NCBI GenBank assembly: GCA_003249215.1
Contig: QKJR01000020.1
Location: forward strand, 16,119 to 80,118
DNA length: 64,000 nucleotides
From: Rhodobacterales bacterium
GTDB lineage: Bacteria > Pseudomonadota > Alphaproteobacteria > Rhodobacterales > Rhodobacteraceae
Direction of reading: 5' to 3'
A program made the translations under genes and the position numbers. Positions 63,390 through 64,000 of the stretch are shown here, one piece after another (the stretch's first letter is position 1; every line of letters begins with the position of its first letter). A model generated the notes under the pieces. The model worked only from the letters and a program-made list of their open reading frames with translations. It did no database searches and was not told the DNA's origin.

Positions 63390-63754
63390 CTGCGCTGTCC
63401 TGCTCTTTCCGGGTCTGCGCCCTTTTCGCCGTTATCCCTGAAATCGGCGAAAAAATCCAGTCCGACGGCGGATTCTGCCTATGCGGGGCGCGAGATTCGG
63501 GTGAACGGGCCACAACGCGGGAGTCCCCAGGCAAAAAAATCGAAAAATTCTTTAAAAATTTATCATTACTTTCAGTATGTTATGAAAATTCTTCGATCTC
63601 GTTAACACTTCGTAAAAAGGCCCAGAGCCCGCCCAAATCCCGCCACGATCCGGGGGCTATATGTCCCCATACCGCGAGGCGATGGACCGAGTTCAGAGAC
63701 GGAGCCGGAGCACGCGGGCCACAAGATCGACAGATCCAACCCCGGAGAGAGACC
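63390..63754. other. 365-base regulatory region with AT-rich island
   Basis: No gene was found between the lytic transglycosylase and the pilin genes. Bases 63533-63620 are strikingly AT-rich (about a quarter G+C by eye, against a GC-rich flank) and contain TTTAAAAATTTAT and a near CtrA site at 63602-63616. The island probably holds the pilin promoter, with a long 5' leader before the ATG at 63755. Confidence 0.6.
63602..63616 (+). promoter_or_regulatory. weak CtrA-like site upstream of the pilin gene
   Basis: TTAACACTTCGTAAA fits TTAA-N7-TTAA at seven of eight defined bases. It lies 138 bases before the pilin ATG. CtrA controls the pilin gene in Caulobacter, so the location is reasonable, but one match in an AT-rich island is weak evidence. 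Confidence 0.3.
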
Positions 63755-63949
63755 ATGAAACTGTTCAAACTGACCCGCAAATTCCGCAACGAAGAAGACG
63801 GCGCTGTGACCGTTGACTGGGTTGTGCTCACCGCCGCTGTCGTCGGCCTCGGCGCCGCCGCGCTGACCCTGATCCGCACCAACACCGGCACGCTGTCGAC
63901 CAACATCGCGAACTACATCGCGAGCGCCACGGTCAACACCGACTTCTGA
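63755..63949 (+). CDS. Flp family type IVb pilin
   Basis: The 64-residue pre-pilin has a basic leader, the processing region NEEDGAVTVDWVVLTA with the hydrophobic helix after it, and a short C-terminus. TadV-type peptidase would cut near DGAVTVDW. Flp pilins assemble through the Tad machinery into adhesive pili. Start is the ATG at 63755 with GGAGAGAG upstream. Tad/Cpa genes are not within the window but may follow. Confidence 0.9.
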   Translation: MKLFKLTRKFRNEEDGAVTVDWVVLTAAVVGLGAAALTLIRTNTGTLSTNIANYIASATVNTDF

Positions 63950-63979
63950 TTTCGGCGCAGAGCTCGCTCTGCTCCAAGG

Positions 63980-64000
63980 GGCCGCACCTCGGGTGCGGCC
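63980..64000 (+). terminator. probable terminator after the pilin gene, cut by window edge
   Basis: GGCCGCACC (63980-63988) pairs with GGTGCGGCC (63992-64000) around TCG, 31 bases after the pilin stop. A following T tract cannot be seen because the window ends here. A stop or attenuator between pilin and tad genes is common. Confidence 0.65.

Noticed and set aside
1..64000. tRNA, rRNA, CRISPR array, insertion sequence or prophage
   Set aside because: No cloverleaf with a GTTCGA-type T-arm, no regularly spaced direct repeats, no transposase, integrase or phage gene was recognised.

Overview
This is a high-GC chromosomal window that reads as an alphaproteobacterium of the Rhodobacter group (Rhodobacterales). 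The evidence is the gene order of the cytochrome aa3 accessory operon (coxB-ctaB-small ORF-ctaG-ctaE-surf1), lysC next to ptsP, a Flp pilin of the Rhodobacterales type, CtrA-like TTAA-N7-TTAA sites, TTTGCAAA short-chain acyl-CoA regulator sites, and a family of intergenic palindromes typical of these genomes. The species cannot be named from sequence alone. No rRNA, tRNA, CRISPR array, insertion sequence or prophage was recognised, so most of the window looks like core chromosome.

Layout. 1-3273: end of a MATE exporter, an unknown membrane protein and a SPOR-domain protein. 3340-6939: pyrimidine/nucleoside salvage operon cdd-deoA-deoB-upp, reading left. 7184-11618: malic enzyme maeB and propionyl-CoA synthetase prpE, the latter preceded by TTTGCAAA operators. 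11806-14732: a soluble hybrid kinase (HK-REC-HPt) and its NtrC-like regulator, which has lost the sigma-54 contact motif. 14753-20047: nadK, glyA, a hydrolase, cytochrome b561 and small proteins, including a lipoprotein behind a perfect CtrA-like site. 20338-24548: an RND efflux pair behind TetR-type palindromes. 24615-29859: ptsP, lysC and a pyruvate-kinase-like protein. 30036-36847: SDR, DUF1178, Nudix, waaA, a GMC oxidoreductase, EcsC, GNAT and flavin reductase genes. 36875-41088: an ArsR/SRPBCC pair, then mtnP-(SDR-DoxX)-DUF2269-apt, an adenine salvage operon. 41251-50179: a glycolate/lactate-type dehydrogenase, then a long leftward block with rimJ-like, M16 peptidase, thrC and the cytochrome oxidase genes. 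50355-57717: tldD, dprA (behind a CtrA-like site), topA, and scoAB for ketone-body CoA transfer. 57918-63389: a polyprenyl-phosphate arabinose-type cluster and a lytic transglycosylase. 63755-63949: a Flp pilin.

The most interesting block is 57918-62523. Three rightward genes overlap by 4 bases each: a multi-spanning LPG-synthase-TM protein, a DprE1-like FAD oxidase and a DprE2-like reductase. They meet a convergent gene whose product fuses a HAD phosphatase to a UbiA enzyme of the Rv3806c type. Together these give every step expected for making a polyprenyl-phosphoryl-D-arabinofuranose donor from PRPP, plus a candidate flippase, but no arabinosyltransferase is present. Other points of note are candidate CtrA sites at a lipoprotein gene, dprA and (weakly) the pilin; the degenerate AAA+ response regulator; a pyruvate-kinase-like enzyme with an extra N-terminal domain and no allosteric C-domain; and four copies of a modular intergenic palindrome family.
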